Positions 44,475 through 52,616 of a stretch of 64,000 bases of DNA are shown here, in pieces (the stretch's first letter is position 1; every line of letters starts with the position of its first letter). The translations under genes and the position numbers were made by a program. The stretch lies in the IMG/VR virus record IMGVR_UViG_3300048919_000175, positions 1-64,000 of that record, one strand, 5' to 3'. The stretch is from a virus. The notes beneath the pieces were generated by a model that did no database searches, was not told where the DNA came from, and saw nothing but the letters and a program-made list of their open reading frames with translations.

Positions 44475-44771
44475 ATGGGCTTCTTTCAGCAGGTTGAGGG
44501 CGTGGCGTGCGTTTTATCACAGAACGGCGGCTTCACACAAAACGATATCTACAAGCGGGACGGATATCTTTACGCTAAGTCTGGCAATGTCTTTATTCGT
44601 CTGAACCGCGACGGCTCAACGACCAAGCCAAAGGTCCGCCTGGACCATATGACTTTTGACGATGAGCTTTACAGTGACGCCATGGGCCGATTGTGCACGG
44701 CAGAAGTCAAGACAGCCAAGCCGCTCGATCACAAAGTGGCCAATCAGCTGTTGCTTGGGGTCGATGCATGA
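44475..44771 (+). CDS. Hypothetical protein
   Basis: This 98-residue, beta-rich protein (YKRDGYLYAKSGNVFIRLNR) has ribosome site GAGGA. It ends by ATGA overlap with the next gene. Family unknown. Confidence 0.55.
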   Translation: MGFFQQVEGVACVLSQNGGFTQNDIYKRDGYLYAKSGNVFIRLNRDGSTTKPKVRLDHMTFDDELYSDAMGRLCTAEVKTAKPLDHKVANQLLLGVDA

Positions 44772-45565
44772 AAGAGACCGGTTACGTCAACGTCAGGGAG
44801 ATGTTCCGGCAAGCAGACGAAATTGACCTTTACGAAGGCAGGCTCGCTTATTCCAGATACCGGGAGATGATGGCCCGGTTCGCCGCCGAATACAGCCACG
44901 ACATTAGGGAAGTGACCGCCGCCTTTGTGGCGCTGTCGCCTAACAATGATTACCTTGGCAATCTGCGCTCGCTGAAGACCTTGCTGGAAGCTGACCGGCA
45001 GGGCATACCAGTTGAGCATGCTTCTGTGTCGACCTATATTGCATGTCGGACCAGAGCCTGGAAATATCTGCAGAAGGCTGACGATTTTCTGCTCACGGCC
45101 CGTGGCCCCAAGACGCGCGCCTTCTATCATAATATTCTGTGGCCGAACAATCCGGATTACGTCACCATTGACGGCCACATGGTTGCCATCTTCATGAATA
45201 ATGAGGGCACCATGAAAGAAAACATCATCAAGAATGAGACGATGTACAACCGTGTCGCAGCCGCCGTAAAGCGTTGCGCCCGTATCAATTCTATGCTGCC
45301 GAACCAGATGCAGGCGACCTTGTGGTACACCCGCAAGCGACTTCTGCGCGTGAAGTTCGAGGCACAGTTCCAGTTGTTCGGCGACCCAACCGATCGTTGG
45401 GGTGCGTCCATGGACATTAATGAAATTAAGCCTTACGAATTCAAGGCCAAGAAAAAGAGCGAGGTCGCACTCGCCAAAGAAAGAATAGATCAAGAACAGG
45501 AGAAAATGCATGAGCTACGGCAGCAAAGAGGAGAGGCTGAATGGCATCGCGAAAGCGCTCTATGA
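44768..45565 (+). CDS. DUF7178-like phage protein, possible helix-hairpin-helix fold
   Basis: This 265-residue, mostly helical protein carries FVALSPNNDYLGNLRSL near 60, GPKTRAFYHNILWPN near 118, then YVTIDGHMVAI. The order G-x-K, NI-x-x-P and VTID-x-H resembles HhH-GPD DNA glycosylases and their phage relatives. This is a weak, by-eye likeness. The C terminus is a charged coiled coil. Function unknown. Confidence 0.5.
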   Translation: MKETGYVNVREMFRQADEIDLYEGRLAYSRYREMMARFAAEYSHDIREVTAAFVALSPNNDYLGNLRSLKTLLEADRQGIPVEHASVSTYIACRTRAWKYLQKADDFLLTARGPKTRAFYHNILWPNNPDYVTIDGHMVAIFMNNEGTMKENIIKNETMYNRVAAAVKRCARINSMLPNQMQATLWYTRKRLLRVKFEAQFQLFGDPTDRWGASMDINEIKPYEFKAKKKSEVALAKERIDQEQEKMHELRQQRGEAEWHRESAL

Positions 45566-45938
45566 GTACCGGCCGATCATCGAGCAGGAAATCGATACGC
45601 TGGATGGATCGCCGAAAGGTCCAGCCGTCACAATTTCTTGGGAGGAAGTCACGAGTGACTATCCTGCCACGTACGAAGCCATTATCGAAATGGCAACAGT
45701 CGCAGCCAAGTATCTCGATAATGGAGGAAGCCTTCCGCATAACGCCTATACCGGAATTGGTAGCGAGAATATTAAGCAGGGCAGCAAAGTCATCAAGTAC
45801 GAGCTCGGCGCGTACACGGGCAAAGTCGACGAGCTCTACGAAGTCGACGGCAAAACCCTCGCGTCGATCGTCTGGGACGAAGGCTGCGTCACGGACGACA
45901 TCGAAGTAACCGATCTCGTTCTTGCGGAGGAGGGCTGA
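45510..45938 (+). CDS. Hypothetical protein
   Basis: This 142-residue acidic protein starts 56 bases inside the preceding gene, after CAGGAG. It has a helical N terminus and a beta-rich C terminus (KYELGAYTGKVDELYEVDG). Family unknown. Confidence 0.55.
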   Translation: MSYGSKEERLNGIAKALYEYRPIIEQEIDTLDGSPKGPAVTISWEEVTSDYPATYEAIIEMATVAAKYLDNGGSLPHNAYTGIGSENIKQGSKVIKYELGAYTGKVDELYEVDGKTLASIVWDEGCVTDDIEVTDLVLAEEG

Positions 45939-45939
45939 C

Positions 45940-46443
45940 ATGGCGCTGCTAGCATATATTGAAATAGACTACTACACTGCACAGCGCCACAAAATCGCAG
46001 CTATGGACCGGGAGACCTATGAGCGAGTGCGCCAAGACATTCCTGCGCTGAACCTTTCAGAATGGCAGGAAGGCAAGAACGAAGCGCCTACGTGGTATGG
46101 CATCGGCAGCAACGCCATGATTGATCTTGAGACCGACGGCAAGGTTATTGCCGAGTTAGGGATTGACTTCAAGGTCAAGCGTTTCAAGGGCGCTTATTTC
46201 GCCGGTCAGCCGGTCGGCAGATATCAAACCGAGATCAAGGGCAGCGCTGAGATGAACGTCGGCACGCTCATTCAAGTGTCAATCCCAGATCTTGCGTTGC
46301 TACATATCACCGAGGTCAAGGTCCTGGAAGATTGCTGCACGGACAGTCTGAACGACGAGCTGGAGGCTGGCTGGCGGATCATCGCAGTTTGCCCGCCGAA
46401 CTCGCAACGTCGGCCGGATTACGTGTTGGGGCGGCGCACGTGA
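45940..46443 (+). CDS. Hypothetical protein
   Basis: This 167-residue protein begins one base after the previous stop. The C-terminal DELEAGWRIIAVCPPNSQRR then PDYVLGRR is a recurrent pattern at the ends of small phage proteins. The body is alpha/beta. Function unknown. Confidence 0.55.
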   Translation: MALLAYIEIDYYTAQRHKIAAMDRETYERVRQDIPALNLSEWQEGKNEAPTWYGIGSNAMIDLETDGKVIAELGIDFKVKRFKGAYFAGQPVGRYQTEIKGSAEMNVGTLIQVSIPDLALLHITEVKVLEDCCTDSLNDELEAGWRIIAVCPPNSQRRPDYVLGRRT

Positions 46444-46499
46444 TCTATGAATGTTTCTTGGTCGCTGCCGCAATCTCGATCCTTGTGGGACTTGCCTGA
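46440..46499 (+). CDS. 19-residue hydrophobic microprotein
   Basis: This is read from GTG 46440 (GTGA overlap with the gene before) to TGA 46497-46499 (TGATG overlap with the gene after). The peptide MIYECFLVAAAISILVGLA is almost entirely hydrophobic. The exact fit between two junctions is the main support; it could be a coupling device rather than a functional peptide. Confidence 0.4.
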   Translation: MIYECFLVAAAISILVGLA

Positions 46500-46723
46500 T
46501 GGATATCGAAGACCTCAAGACGGAGAATATCCGTTTACGAAAAGCTCTCACCTTGGCCGAGCTGAGCAACGGCGGGTTGCTGGCCAAGGTGCGGGCGCTG
46601 GAGCATCGCTCCAAGAGGCGCATGAAGACGATAAACGATCTTAAGCGCAAATATCAACAGGCCAAGAAAGATTTGCTCTTGGTCAAAGCATTATGGGACG
46701 GCGGAAGTCATGAACAGAAATAG
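46499..46723 (+). CDS. Small coiled-coil protein
   Basis: This 74-residue, highly charged protein has heptad-like leucines (LKTENIRLRKALTLAELS, NDLKRKYQQAKKDLLLVKAL). It overlaps the next gene by 14 bases. Function unknown. Confidence 0.55.
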   Translation: MDIEDLKTENIRLRKALTLAELSNGGLLAKVRALEHRSKRRMKTINDLKRKYQQAKKDLLLVKALWDGGSHEQK

Positions 46724-47348
46724 ACCTACGATCTACATCGCCAGCAAGGCGCACCACGGGGCGAAGTGGAAGGAGCTGATCGATCATTGGGAGCGCTCCG
46801 AACACGAGTATAAGCCGCAGTTCATCATGACGTGGATACACGAAAGCGAGCCCGGCGAAACGTCAGACTGGACAAGGCTCTGGTCCGGTTGCATCTATGA
46901 AGCCGGTGCAGCCGATTACTTCATCGCCTACTTCGAGGAAGGCGAAACTCACTCTGGTCTGTTCGTCGAGCTCGGCGCAGCGCTGGCCGAAGGCAGACAG
47001 GTCTACGCCGTCAATATGCCGAACTACAAGATCGGCAAATACGCCATGATCAATCACGTCCAGGACATGGGCCAAGCCGTCGGCGCAATCCTCGGGGATT
47101 GGCGCACTCGCATAATGACCGCAGACCCTGTCACGCGGTTCAGTCTTACGGTGTCGATCCCCAACGAGGAGTTGCCGCCCGTGCCGATCTGCCAGAAGCT
47201 GATCAACTTTGCGGAACGCTCCCTGCGCGCTGAGCTGATCGCAACGGCGCTGAAGTATAAGCTGGAAGCCGTGACCCAAGTCCAGACGCAGCTCGGCAAT
47301 GAATACGCGACCATTCAGGCTAACCTGAGCGCCGCTGCCGAAACCTGA
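46710..47348 (+). CDS. Deoxyribosyltransferase-like nucleotide-binding protein
   Basis: This 212-residue protein has a Rossmann-like N terminus (TIYIASKAHHGAKWKEL), then TRLWSGCIYEAGAADYFIAY and HSGLFVELGAALAEGRQVYA. This is the layout of nucleoside 2-deoxyribosyltransferase-like proteins with E in FVELG as presumed catalytic residue. It is a second, distant relative of the protein at 34632. The C-terminal 70 residues are helical. Confidence 0.6.
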   Translation: MNRNRPTIYIASKAHHGAKWKELIDHWERSEHEYKPQFIMTWIHESEPGETSDWTRLWSGCIYEAGAADYFIAYFEEGETHSGLFVELGAALAEGRQVYAVNMPNYKIGKYAMINHVQDMGQAVGAILGDWRTRIMTADPVTRFSLTVSIPNEELPPVPICQKLINFAERSLRAELIATALKYKLEAVTQVQTQLGNEYATIQANLSAAAET

Positions 47349-47363
47349 ATTTCTGCAAAATAA

Positions 47364-47419
47364 AATGGCCGGTCCGATTTTGTCGATAGACAATGGCCGG
47401 TCTGATTTTGCCGATAGAC
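47364..47419 (+). repeat. Tandem direct repeat, 2 x 28 bp
   Basis: Two adjacent copies of a unit beginning AATGGCCGGTC and ending CGATAGAC, with two mismatches. It lies just after the deoxyribosyltransferase-like gene. Confidence 0.85.
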
Positions 47420-47463
47420 GAATTAGTAACGCAAGAAAGGCAGGTGATTAATTTTGGTGACAC

Positions 47464-47488
47464 GGTCATATGCTACTCCCATATGACC
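47464..47488 (+). repeat. Inverted repeat GGTCATATG / CATATGACC
   Basis: Nine-base perfect arms around a 7-base centre (CTACTCC). No T run follows, so it is more likely an operator than a terminator. Confidence 0.7.
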
Positions 47489-48080
47489 AAGATGTTCAAG
47501 CCGCTTTGCTAGGCCCGTCGATCTGCGTTGCAACGCCCTTGGTCTCGTTCCTTGGGTAACGTCCGGTCGGCGGGCTTTATCGTTTAACGCCTTATATCTA
47601 CCCAGCGCTTTTGGACAACGCGCGCGACCAGCCCCAGCCCCTGCCGCCCGCCGAGTGCCCGCGCCGCAGCCGCGCCCTCGCGCCACGCGCGCTCGCGAGG
47701 GGCAGAACCGCTAAAGTTTTATTAAACATTTATGCACATTTTAATCAATTTTTAATAAAGTTTAACGAAAAATTAAAACAAATTATCATCAAATTTTAAT
47801 TAAATGCCGGATAAATTTTAGATTGATTTTATTAAAAGTTTCATAAAACTGTAATCATCGCTCTCACGTATATATAGAGTGTAGCGCCGACCGGCTGCCT
47901 TAAGGGCAATAGCCCAAACGGGCTAGGAGGAAAGTTATTTGCTAATGAAAACAATGGCTTAGAGATTTTATTGCGAAAGGCTGCATTTTTCGTTTGCATT
48001 GTCTCGAGGAACGTTTATAAGAGAATTCATCGGCGGCAACCAAGCACGCCGCTTAGTTCAACCCAACTGGAGTAATCGGC

Positions 48081-48992
48081 ATGACCAACACTGAAACCGC
48101 TGCAAACAACGAAGCCAACACCGACGTCGCCAAGACGGAAGTTGTTCCGGCATACTACATGACGTTCGACGGCAAGGAGCTGCGTGCTACCCTCGACCGT
48201 GCTTCGTTCGACGAAAAGTTCCCGGGCGTCGAGCCCATTACGACCCTTCAGGGTATCATCGACAGCGACGCCATTCCGCTCGCCGCCATCGTTGCATCCT
48301 ACAACAAGATTTCGGCCAAGAAGACCAGCGGCTTCAAGGACCGCAAGCTCGGCGCAACGGCGCTGGATGGCGTCCTCCGCGAAGCCGCAAAGCAGATGGC
48401 CAATGCACCGAAGGAAGCTTCGGAAAAGGAAAAGCTGGCCAGCGCCCTCAAGCCGAAGAAGGCTGCCAAGGAAAAGTCCGGCGGCACCAAGTCCGGCGAA
48501 GGTCGCTCGTCCCCGCTCTCCGGCAAGTTCTGGGCGCGGTCCGGCAACGCAATCAAGGGTCGCCGTCTCGACGGCTCTGGCGTCGGTATCAAGGCGTTGC
48601 AGTACATCATCGCAAACCCCGGTTGCTCGACCGAGGACTACATTGCCAACTCCGGCGGCGGTCGCTTCGTTGACCTCCAGTACGATCTGGAATACAGCAA
48701 CATCGTATTCCTGACCGGTGCTACCCCGGAAGAGCGTGCCGCCGAAATCGCCAAGCTCGACGAGGCCCGCGTCGGTGCCGAAGCCAAGGCTCAGGCCGAC
48801 AAGGAAGCCAAGGAAAAGGAAGCCGCCGACAAGAAGGCCAAGGCCGAAGCCGACAAGAAGGCCAAGGCCGAAGCCAAGCAGAAGGAGCTCGCCGACAAGA
48901 AGGCTGCTGCCGACAAGGCCAAGGCCGACGAAAAGGCTGCTGCCGAAGCCAAGACCAAGGCCGAAGCGGAAGCCAAGACCGAAACCAAGTAA
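48081..48992 (+). CDS. Lys/Ala/Glu-repeat protein
   Basis: This 303-residue protein has a folded N-terminal half (YYMTFDGKELRATLDRASFD) and a middle domain (GVGIKALQYIIANPGCSTED) like a small winged helix. A long C-terminal A-x-A-x-A-D-K-K repeat runs over about 80 residues and should form one extended helix. Strict GC-ending codons suggest high expression. A terminator follows. Function unknown; a histone-like or structural role is possible. Confidence 0.6.
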   Translation: MTNTETAANNEANTDVAKTEVVPAYYMTFDGKELRATLDRASFDEKFPGVEPITTLQGIIDSDAIPLAAIVASYNKISAKKTSGFKDRKLGATALDGVLREAAKQMANAPKEASEKEKLASALKPKKAAKEKSGGTKSGEGRSSPLSGKFWARSGNAIKGRRLDGSGVGIKALQYIIANPGCSTEDYIANSGGGRFVDLQYDLEYSNIVFLTGATPEERAAEIAKLDEARVGAEAKAQADKEAKEKEAADKKAKAEADKKAKAEAKQKELADKKAAADKAKADEKAAAEAKTKAEAEAKTETK

Positions 48993-49010
48993 TTTCCAGC
49001 TTGCAGGAAG

Positions 49011-49034
49011 GCCCGGTTAACAGCCGGGCTTTTC
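49011..49034 (+). terminator. Rho-independent terminator
   Basis: GCCCGG (49011-49016) with CCGGGC (49024-49029), 7-base loop, then TTTTCTT. It closes the gene at 48081. Confidence 0.8.
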
Positions 49035-49042
49035 TTGGCTTG

Positions 49043-49061
49043 TAAAATACCTTGTATTTTA
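49043..49061 (+). promoter_or_regulatory. Operator-like 19-bp site, copy 3 (perfect inverted repeat)
   Basis: TAAAATACCTTGTATTTTA: eight-base arms TAAAATAC and GTATTTTA around CTT, fully symmetric. It lies 31 bases before the start at 49093. Confidence 0.75.
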
Positions 49062-49092
49062 GTAGGCTGGCGGCAGTCCATAGGAGAGAAAC

Positions 49093-49314
49093 TTGGAAAA
49101 CGAAAAATCGTATAAGATGCTCGGCGTATGCCAAGAGCTCAGCCCTACCGGCGCGGCGCAAGCCGGGTTCGCGCGGATGTACAACGCATTGCGGGCTGAC
49201 GGAATTTCAGAGGACGAGGTAATTAACCAGCTGATTTGTGCGCTGGCAGACGGAAGACTTTACGGCAATTGGCCGGGTGCAGCACAACCGGCCACGGGCA
49301 GCAGCAACAACTAG
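49093..49314 (+). CDS. Hypothetical protein, TTG start
   Basis: This is 73 residues from TTG 49093 with TAGGAGAG upstream. It is helical (QAGFARMYNALRADGISEDE) with a disordered C terminus. It is the only gene between operator copy 3 and the next promoter. Confidence 0.55.
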   Translation: MENEKSYKMLGVCQELSPTGAAQAGFARMYNALRADGISEDEVINQLICALADGRLYGNWPGAAQPATGSSNN

Positions 49315-49447
49315 CCCGACGAGCCGTCCCCGCCCTAGAGACCGCCGTGGAGTGGCTTTAGGGCGGCTGGCTAGGGCAATATACCGGCCAGCCCTTGCCG
49401 CACGCCAGAGGGCAGCTCCGTGGCTTTCTGCACTGCATATGGAATTG
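49315..49447 (+). other. Intergenic hairpins
   Basis: Two stems follow the gene at 49093: CCGCCCTA with TAGGGCGG (49330-49337, 49359-49366) and GGCTGGC with GCCAGCC (49365-49371, 49387-49393). No T run follows either. They overlap by two bases and so could be alternatives. Confidence 0.5.
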
Positions 49448-49519
49448 TTAACTTGTCATTAACCATTCTGCATTTAGTTCCAGAAAGTGGCTTGCATTAT
49501 TGGACCGAACCATTATGTT
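49448..49519 (+). promoter_or_regulatory. TTAAC-class promoter (49.5 kb)
   Basis: TTAAC at 49448 and again at 49459 (11-bp spacing, second within ATTAACCATT), then 24 bases, -35 TTGCAT (49492-49497), 16 bases, -10 TATGTT (49514-49519). It drives the DUF932 gene. Confidence 0.65.
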
Positions 49520-49568
49520 GCTCTCATCGGCAACGGAACTGAGACGGTTCCAAAAAGGAGTAATGAAA

Positions 49569-50543
49569 ATGACAGCAGCAGTTGAAAGCATGGCATACGT
49601 TGGTGCGACCCCGTGGCACGGTCTCGGCGCAAAGCTGGAAGGCATTGTCGGCGTTGACGAAATGACGAAGGCCGCTGGCCTCGACTGGCAGGTTTCGCAG
49701 CATCCAATGTTCTGCCAGATCGGCGACGAGCAGGTTGCGATCCCCAACAAGGTTGCGGTAACACGCGACACCGACAAGAAAATTCTCTCGGTCTCTTCCG
49801 ACGCATGGAAGCCGCTGCAGAACCGCGACCTGATGGAGTTCTTCCGCGAATATGTGGATGCAGGCGCGGCAACGCTGGAAACGGCTGGCTCGCTCCGCGA
49901 CGGGAAGATCATTTGGGGTCTGGCCAACATCAACAAGGGCTTTACCCTGAAAGGCCGCGACAAGGTTGACGGCTATATCCTGCTCAGCAACAGCCACGAG
50001 CCGGGCTCTTCCATCCGCGTCATGACCACGATGGTCCGCGTGGTTTGCCAGAACACGCTGAGCCTTGCTCATAGCCGTGGCAAGGACGAATATCGCCAGT
50101 CGCACGTCAAGGACTTTGACGTAAGCGCCGCAAAGCAGACGATCGAGCTGGCCCGCGAAGCCGTGGACCTGCACAAGGAAGAGGCCATTGCGCTTTCCAA
50201 GCTGGAGCTCAGCGCCTTCGACGCCATGAAGGTACTTGCCAAGCACTTCCAGCCGGAAATGGCCGAGGACGATCTGGACGTGAAACTGCTGATGCAGGTT
50301 CCGGCCGCACAAAGCCCGGTCCTTTCGGACGTGCTGTACTCGGTTGTCTCAGCGCCCGGCGCACTGCCTGAAAGCGCTTGGGGCTTGCTGAACGGCGTGA
50401 CCCACTACTTCGACCACGTTGCCGGTCGTTCGCCGACGCAGCGCCTGATTAATGGCACGTTTGGCAAGAACTCGCAGGTCAAGTTGGACGTGCGCAAGGA
50501 CCTGCTGGAAATGGCAAACTACGACATGGCCCGCGCCGCATGA
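49569..50543 (+). CDS. DUF932 phage/plasmid-like protein
   Basis: This is 324 residues from the ATG at 49569, eight bases after AAGGAG (an ATG at 49563 is too close). The N-terminal ESMAYVGATPWHGLGAKLEG and AAGLDWQVSQHP with later GYILLSNSHEPGSSIRV are the DUF932 / TIGR03299 signature found on phages and plasmids. The role is unknown; related proteins are expressed early and may bind DNA or regulate copy number. It ends by ATGA overlap. Confidence 0.75.
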   Translation: MTAAVESMAYVGATPWHGLGAKLEGIVGVDEMTKAAGLDWQVSQHPMFCQIGDEQVAIPNKVAVTRDTDKKILSVSSDAWKPLQNRDLMEFFREYVDAGAATLETAGSLRDGKIIWGLANINKGFTLKGRDKVDGYILLSNSHEPGSSIRVMTTMVRVVCQNTLSLAHSRGKDEYRQSHVKDFDVSAAKQTIELAREAVDLHKEEAIALSKLELSAFDAMKVLAKHFQPEMAEDDLDVKLLMQVPAAQSPVLSDVLYSVVSAPGALPESAWGLLNGVTHYFDHVAGRSPTQRLINGTFGKNSQVKLDVRKDLLEMANYDMARAA

Positions 50544-50953
50544 GCAAGGGTAGATCACATAATCGCAACTCGCGCCGTCTAGCTTTGCTGGCGGCGCGTG
50601 AGGCGTTTTGGAAGCGGGAAGCCGGATACTATCCGCCGGGCAGCACGGGCAAGCCGCCCGTATGGACCCGACTATGGCTCCAGCGGCGCGGCTACCGGCC
50701 ATTGCCGAAGGGCTTCAGATTGCCCAAGAATGGCTCCAGAATGCGTTTCGTGGGCGCTGGCTACCATCCTAGCTTTCCAGCGCTGGAGCCGCCAGAGCAG
50801 CCCGTGAGCCGCCTGCATAGATCGGGCGCTAAACCGCCAGTGATCAAATTCATCGAGGCCCCAATCGACGACCATGTCCTTTGGGTCCGCGAAAAGAAAA
50901 TCGAAGAAATATCAAAGTATTTCTTGGTGCCAGACCATTTACTAGGGAAGTGA
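50540..50953 (+). CDS. Basic hypothetical protein
   Basis: This 137-residue protein, coupled by ATGA overlap to the DUF932 gene, is rich in Arg, Pro and aromatic residues (RNSRRLALLAAREAFWKREA, WTRLWLQRRGYRPLPKGFRL). It could bind nucleic acid. Family unknown. Confidence 0.55.
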   Translation: MSKGRSHNRNSRRLALLAAREAFWKREAGYYPPGSTGKPPVWTRLWLQRRGYRPLPKGFRLPKNGSRMRFVGAGYHPSFPALEPPEQPVSRLHRSGAKPPVIKFIEAPIDDHVLWVREKKIEEISKYFLVPDHLLGK

Positions 50954-50954
50954 T

Positions 50955-51383
50955 ATGCTGACGCATTTGCGAATTATATTTCCGATCGAGGCCGATATCC
51001 CCAATCTGTTGCGGTTGGACCGAGACCCCAACTGGCCAATACTTGCGAAAGTCTGGCATAAGTGCCTCCATTGGAATGAAGACGGTGTGCCTAACTACTT
51101 GCCAGACATGGACATCCATGTAGGCGTGGAGCGCAAGCCGGAGACGAGTTTCTTCGGCAAGCTGGAAGTGCCGCCCGCGCAAGGCTTGATCCGTGGCGAA
51201 TATGTGCGGTTTGAGCGTTCGGTCAACGGAACGGCTTGGGGCTGGCTGACCTTTGCGCCGCGCTACGACATGCAAGAAGGCCCGGAGATATGGGCTGGAG
51301 ACTGGCACCAAACGTTGCACGGGGAAGAGCCGGGCAGTGCGCTATTCTGCTATAAACTGGAAATTAACCTTGAGAGCGAATAG
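50955..51383 (+). CDS. Hypothetical protein
   Basis: This 142-residue alpha/beta protein is rich in Trp (WPILAKVWHKCLHW, GTAWGWLTFAPRYD). Its 3' end contains the ATTAACC element of the next promoter. Family unknown. Confidence 0.55.
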   Translation: MLTHLRIIFPIEADIPNLLRLDRDPNWPILAKVWHKCLHWNEDGVPNYLPDMDIHVGVERKPETSFFGKLEVPPAQGLIRGEYVRFERSVNGTAWGWLTFAPRYDMQEGPEIWAGDWHQTLHGEEPGSALFCYKLEINLESE

Positions 51384-51414
51384 CCCTTGCGCACGCTGAT
51401 AGGTCCATTAAAAG
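51364..51414 (+). promoter_or_regulatory. TTAAC-class promoter (51.4 kb)
   Basis: TTAAC at 51364 inside the end of the preceding gene (TAAAC 11 bp further up), then 14 bases after ATTAACCTTG, -35 TTGCGC (51387-51392), 16 bases, TAAAAG (51409-51414). CAACAAGGAG follows before the start at 51442. Confidence 0.6.
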
Positions 51415-51441
51415 GATTATCAGTCAACAAGGAGAACGCAA

Positions 51442-51633
51442 ATGACTGCAGAATTTCTCAAGCGCAAGGCGATGGCCACCATTGCGCTCATGCATCCGGA
51501 AAGCTTCCGCCCTGAACAGGTGGAGCAGGCGGCTTCGTGGGTTCTGGATAACGTGGCCACAAACGAAGACCTGCCGTTGCGCGATGCGGCGGCACGGTTC
51601 TTCGACGACAACGTGGAGCGATTATATGCGTAA
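51442..51633 (+). CDS. Small helical hypothetical protein
   Basis: This 63-residue protein has ribosome site CAACAAGGAGAACG, the leader shared by several genes here. It is all helical (EQVEQAASWVLDNVATNED). Function unknown. Confidence 0.55.
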   Translation: MTAEFLKRKAMATIALMHPESFRPEQVEQAASWVLDNVATNEDLPLRDAAARFFDDNVERLYA

Positions 51634-51868
51634 GATGGCATGCTTTACGGTCCAGCTGGAGAACGGGCGCACATGGCGCTCCTGCCTCTATGCCGTCGAC
51701 CAAGCTGAGCGGGTGGCGCGACTGTTGCGCCACCTTGCGCCCGGCGCGATCATACAGTACGCGACGGAGGAATTCAACATTTTCAACACGGCTGGCGGGG
51801 TCATTGACGACTTTGGCCGCTGGCGCATGGAGGACGGAAATGCTCAGGGTCCATTGGGTCAAGACTGA
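51626..51868 (+). CDS. Hypothetical protein
   Basis: This is 80 residues from the ATG at 51626, overlapping the gene before by 8 bases; an ATG at 51635 is possible. It is beta-alpha-beta in look (CFTVQLENGRTWRSCLYAVD). Function unknown. Confidence 0.5.
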   Translation: MRKMACFTVQLENGRTWRSCLYAVDQAERVARLLRHLAPGAIIQYATEEFNIFNTAGGVIDDFGRWRMEDGNAQGPLGQD

Positions 51869-52184
51869 CGCAGAGGCTAGGGTTTGGGCGCGCGAAAATG
51901 CCGGGCAGTTCATGTCGGCGTTGCGTCACCCCTTGGACAACCACGAGGTTATCCGTGGCATGAAAACCGGACGGTTTACCGCCGTTGCGGTATGCATGAA
52001 CATGGCGACCGGCTGGCGCATTGAGCCGAACGAAGCGGAAGTCACCTTTGCGGACGACTTCCCGGACGATGGCCCATGGCGCATTCAGGCGGCGGCGCGT
52101 GTACAGGTTCCAGTGCAGGGCGTCAGGCTTAACAAGGAGCTGATCCCAAGGCAGGTGGAGGCCCCCGACGATGGAGGCGAATAG
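51840..52184 (+). CDS. Hypothetical protein
   Basis: This is 114 residues from the ATG at 51840, preceded by GGAGGAC and overlapping the gene before by 29 bases. It is alpha/beta (AEARVWARENAGQFMSALRH; FTAVAVCMNMATGWRIEPNE). Function unknown. Confidence 0.55.
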   Translation: MLRVHWVKTDAEARVWARENAGQFMSALRHPLDNHEVIRGMKTGRFTAVAVCMNMATGWRIEPNEAEVTFADDFPDDGPWRIQAAARVQVPVQGVRLNKELIPRQVEAPDDGGE

Positions 52185-52383
52185 GTGCAAACTTTGCAAC
52201 CGCATCTTGGCTACAGAAGAAAGCGCAGGTCTTGCGCGGGACTGTGGCGGCGATTGTTGGGGTTGCATCGGCGAAATTGAGGCAGATATGGGCTATGCCC
52301 CGAGCGTGGCCAAGTACAATCTTGAAGTTGAGCAGGGCTTGCGCCATGGCCCGAAGAAAGGTGTATATGATGGCGGGGAGTAG
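52171..52383 (+). CDS. Small treble-clef-like zinc protein
   Basis: This 70-residue protein has CKLCNRIL near the start and then CGGDCWGC, four or five cysteines in CxxC spacing as in phage zinc-ribbon proteins. It overlaps both neighbours. Confidence 0.55.
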   Translation: MEANRCKLCNRILATEESAGLARDCGGDCWGCIGEIEADMGYAPSVAKYNLEVEQGLRHGPKKGVYDGGE

Positions 52384-52612
52384 ATGCATATACTTGAACG
52401 TGCCGCCCGACGCCGACGGGGTCAAGCGTGTGCGTTCCAATTGGGCTTACAGGTGCGAATTCCCCGTTCCTGAATACCCATTGCCGGTAAGCGTTACGCG
52501 ATACTACGATTTCAAGTGGCCTCCTATCAAGTCCCAAGTGATAGCGCCCGAGTGCCAGAAATGCCCGTGCTTCACTGCGAAGGCGGAACCCGTCGGGGAT
52601 TGGTTGCTGTGA
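52367..52612 (+). CDS. Hypothetical Cys-containing protein
   Basis: This is 81 residues from the ATG at 52367, chosen for the AAAGGTG upstream (ATG 52346 is the alternative). CQKCPCF near the C terminus with an earlier Cys may hold metal. It is rich in Tyr, Pro and Val strands. Confidence 0.5.
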   Translation: MMAGSRCIYLNVPPDADGVKRVRSNWAYRCEFPVPEYPLPVSVTRYYDFKWPPIKSQVIAPECQKCPCFTAKAEPVGDWLL

Positions 52613-52616
52613 AGCA

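Larger units (their letters stand above)
47349..48080 (+). other. 732-bp intergenic region with repeats and GC/AT blocks
   Basis: No gene is convincing here. It holds a 28-bp tandem repeat, a 9-bp inverted repeat, a very GC-rich block (about 47618-47710) abutting a very AT-rich block (about 47714-47870) and CACGTATATATAGAG near 47866. A strong AGGAGG site (near 47930) precedes only a seven-codon reading frame. It could hold an origin, a promoter region or both. Confidence 0.5.
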
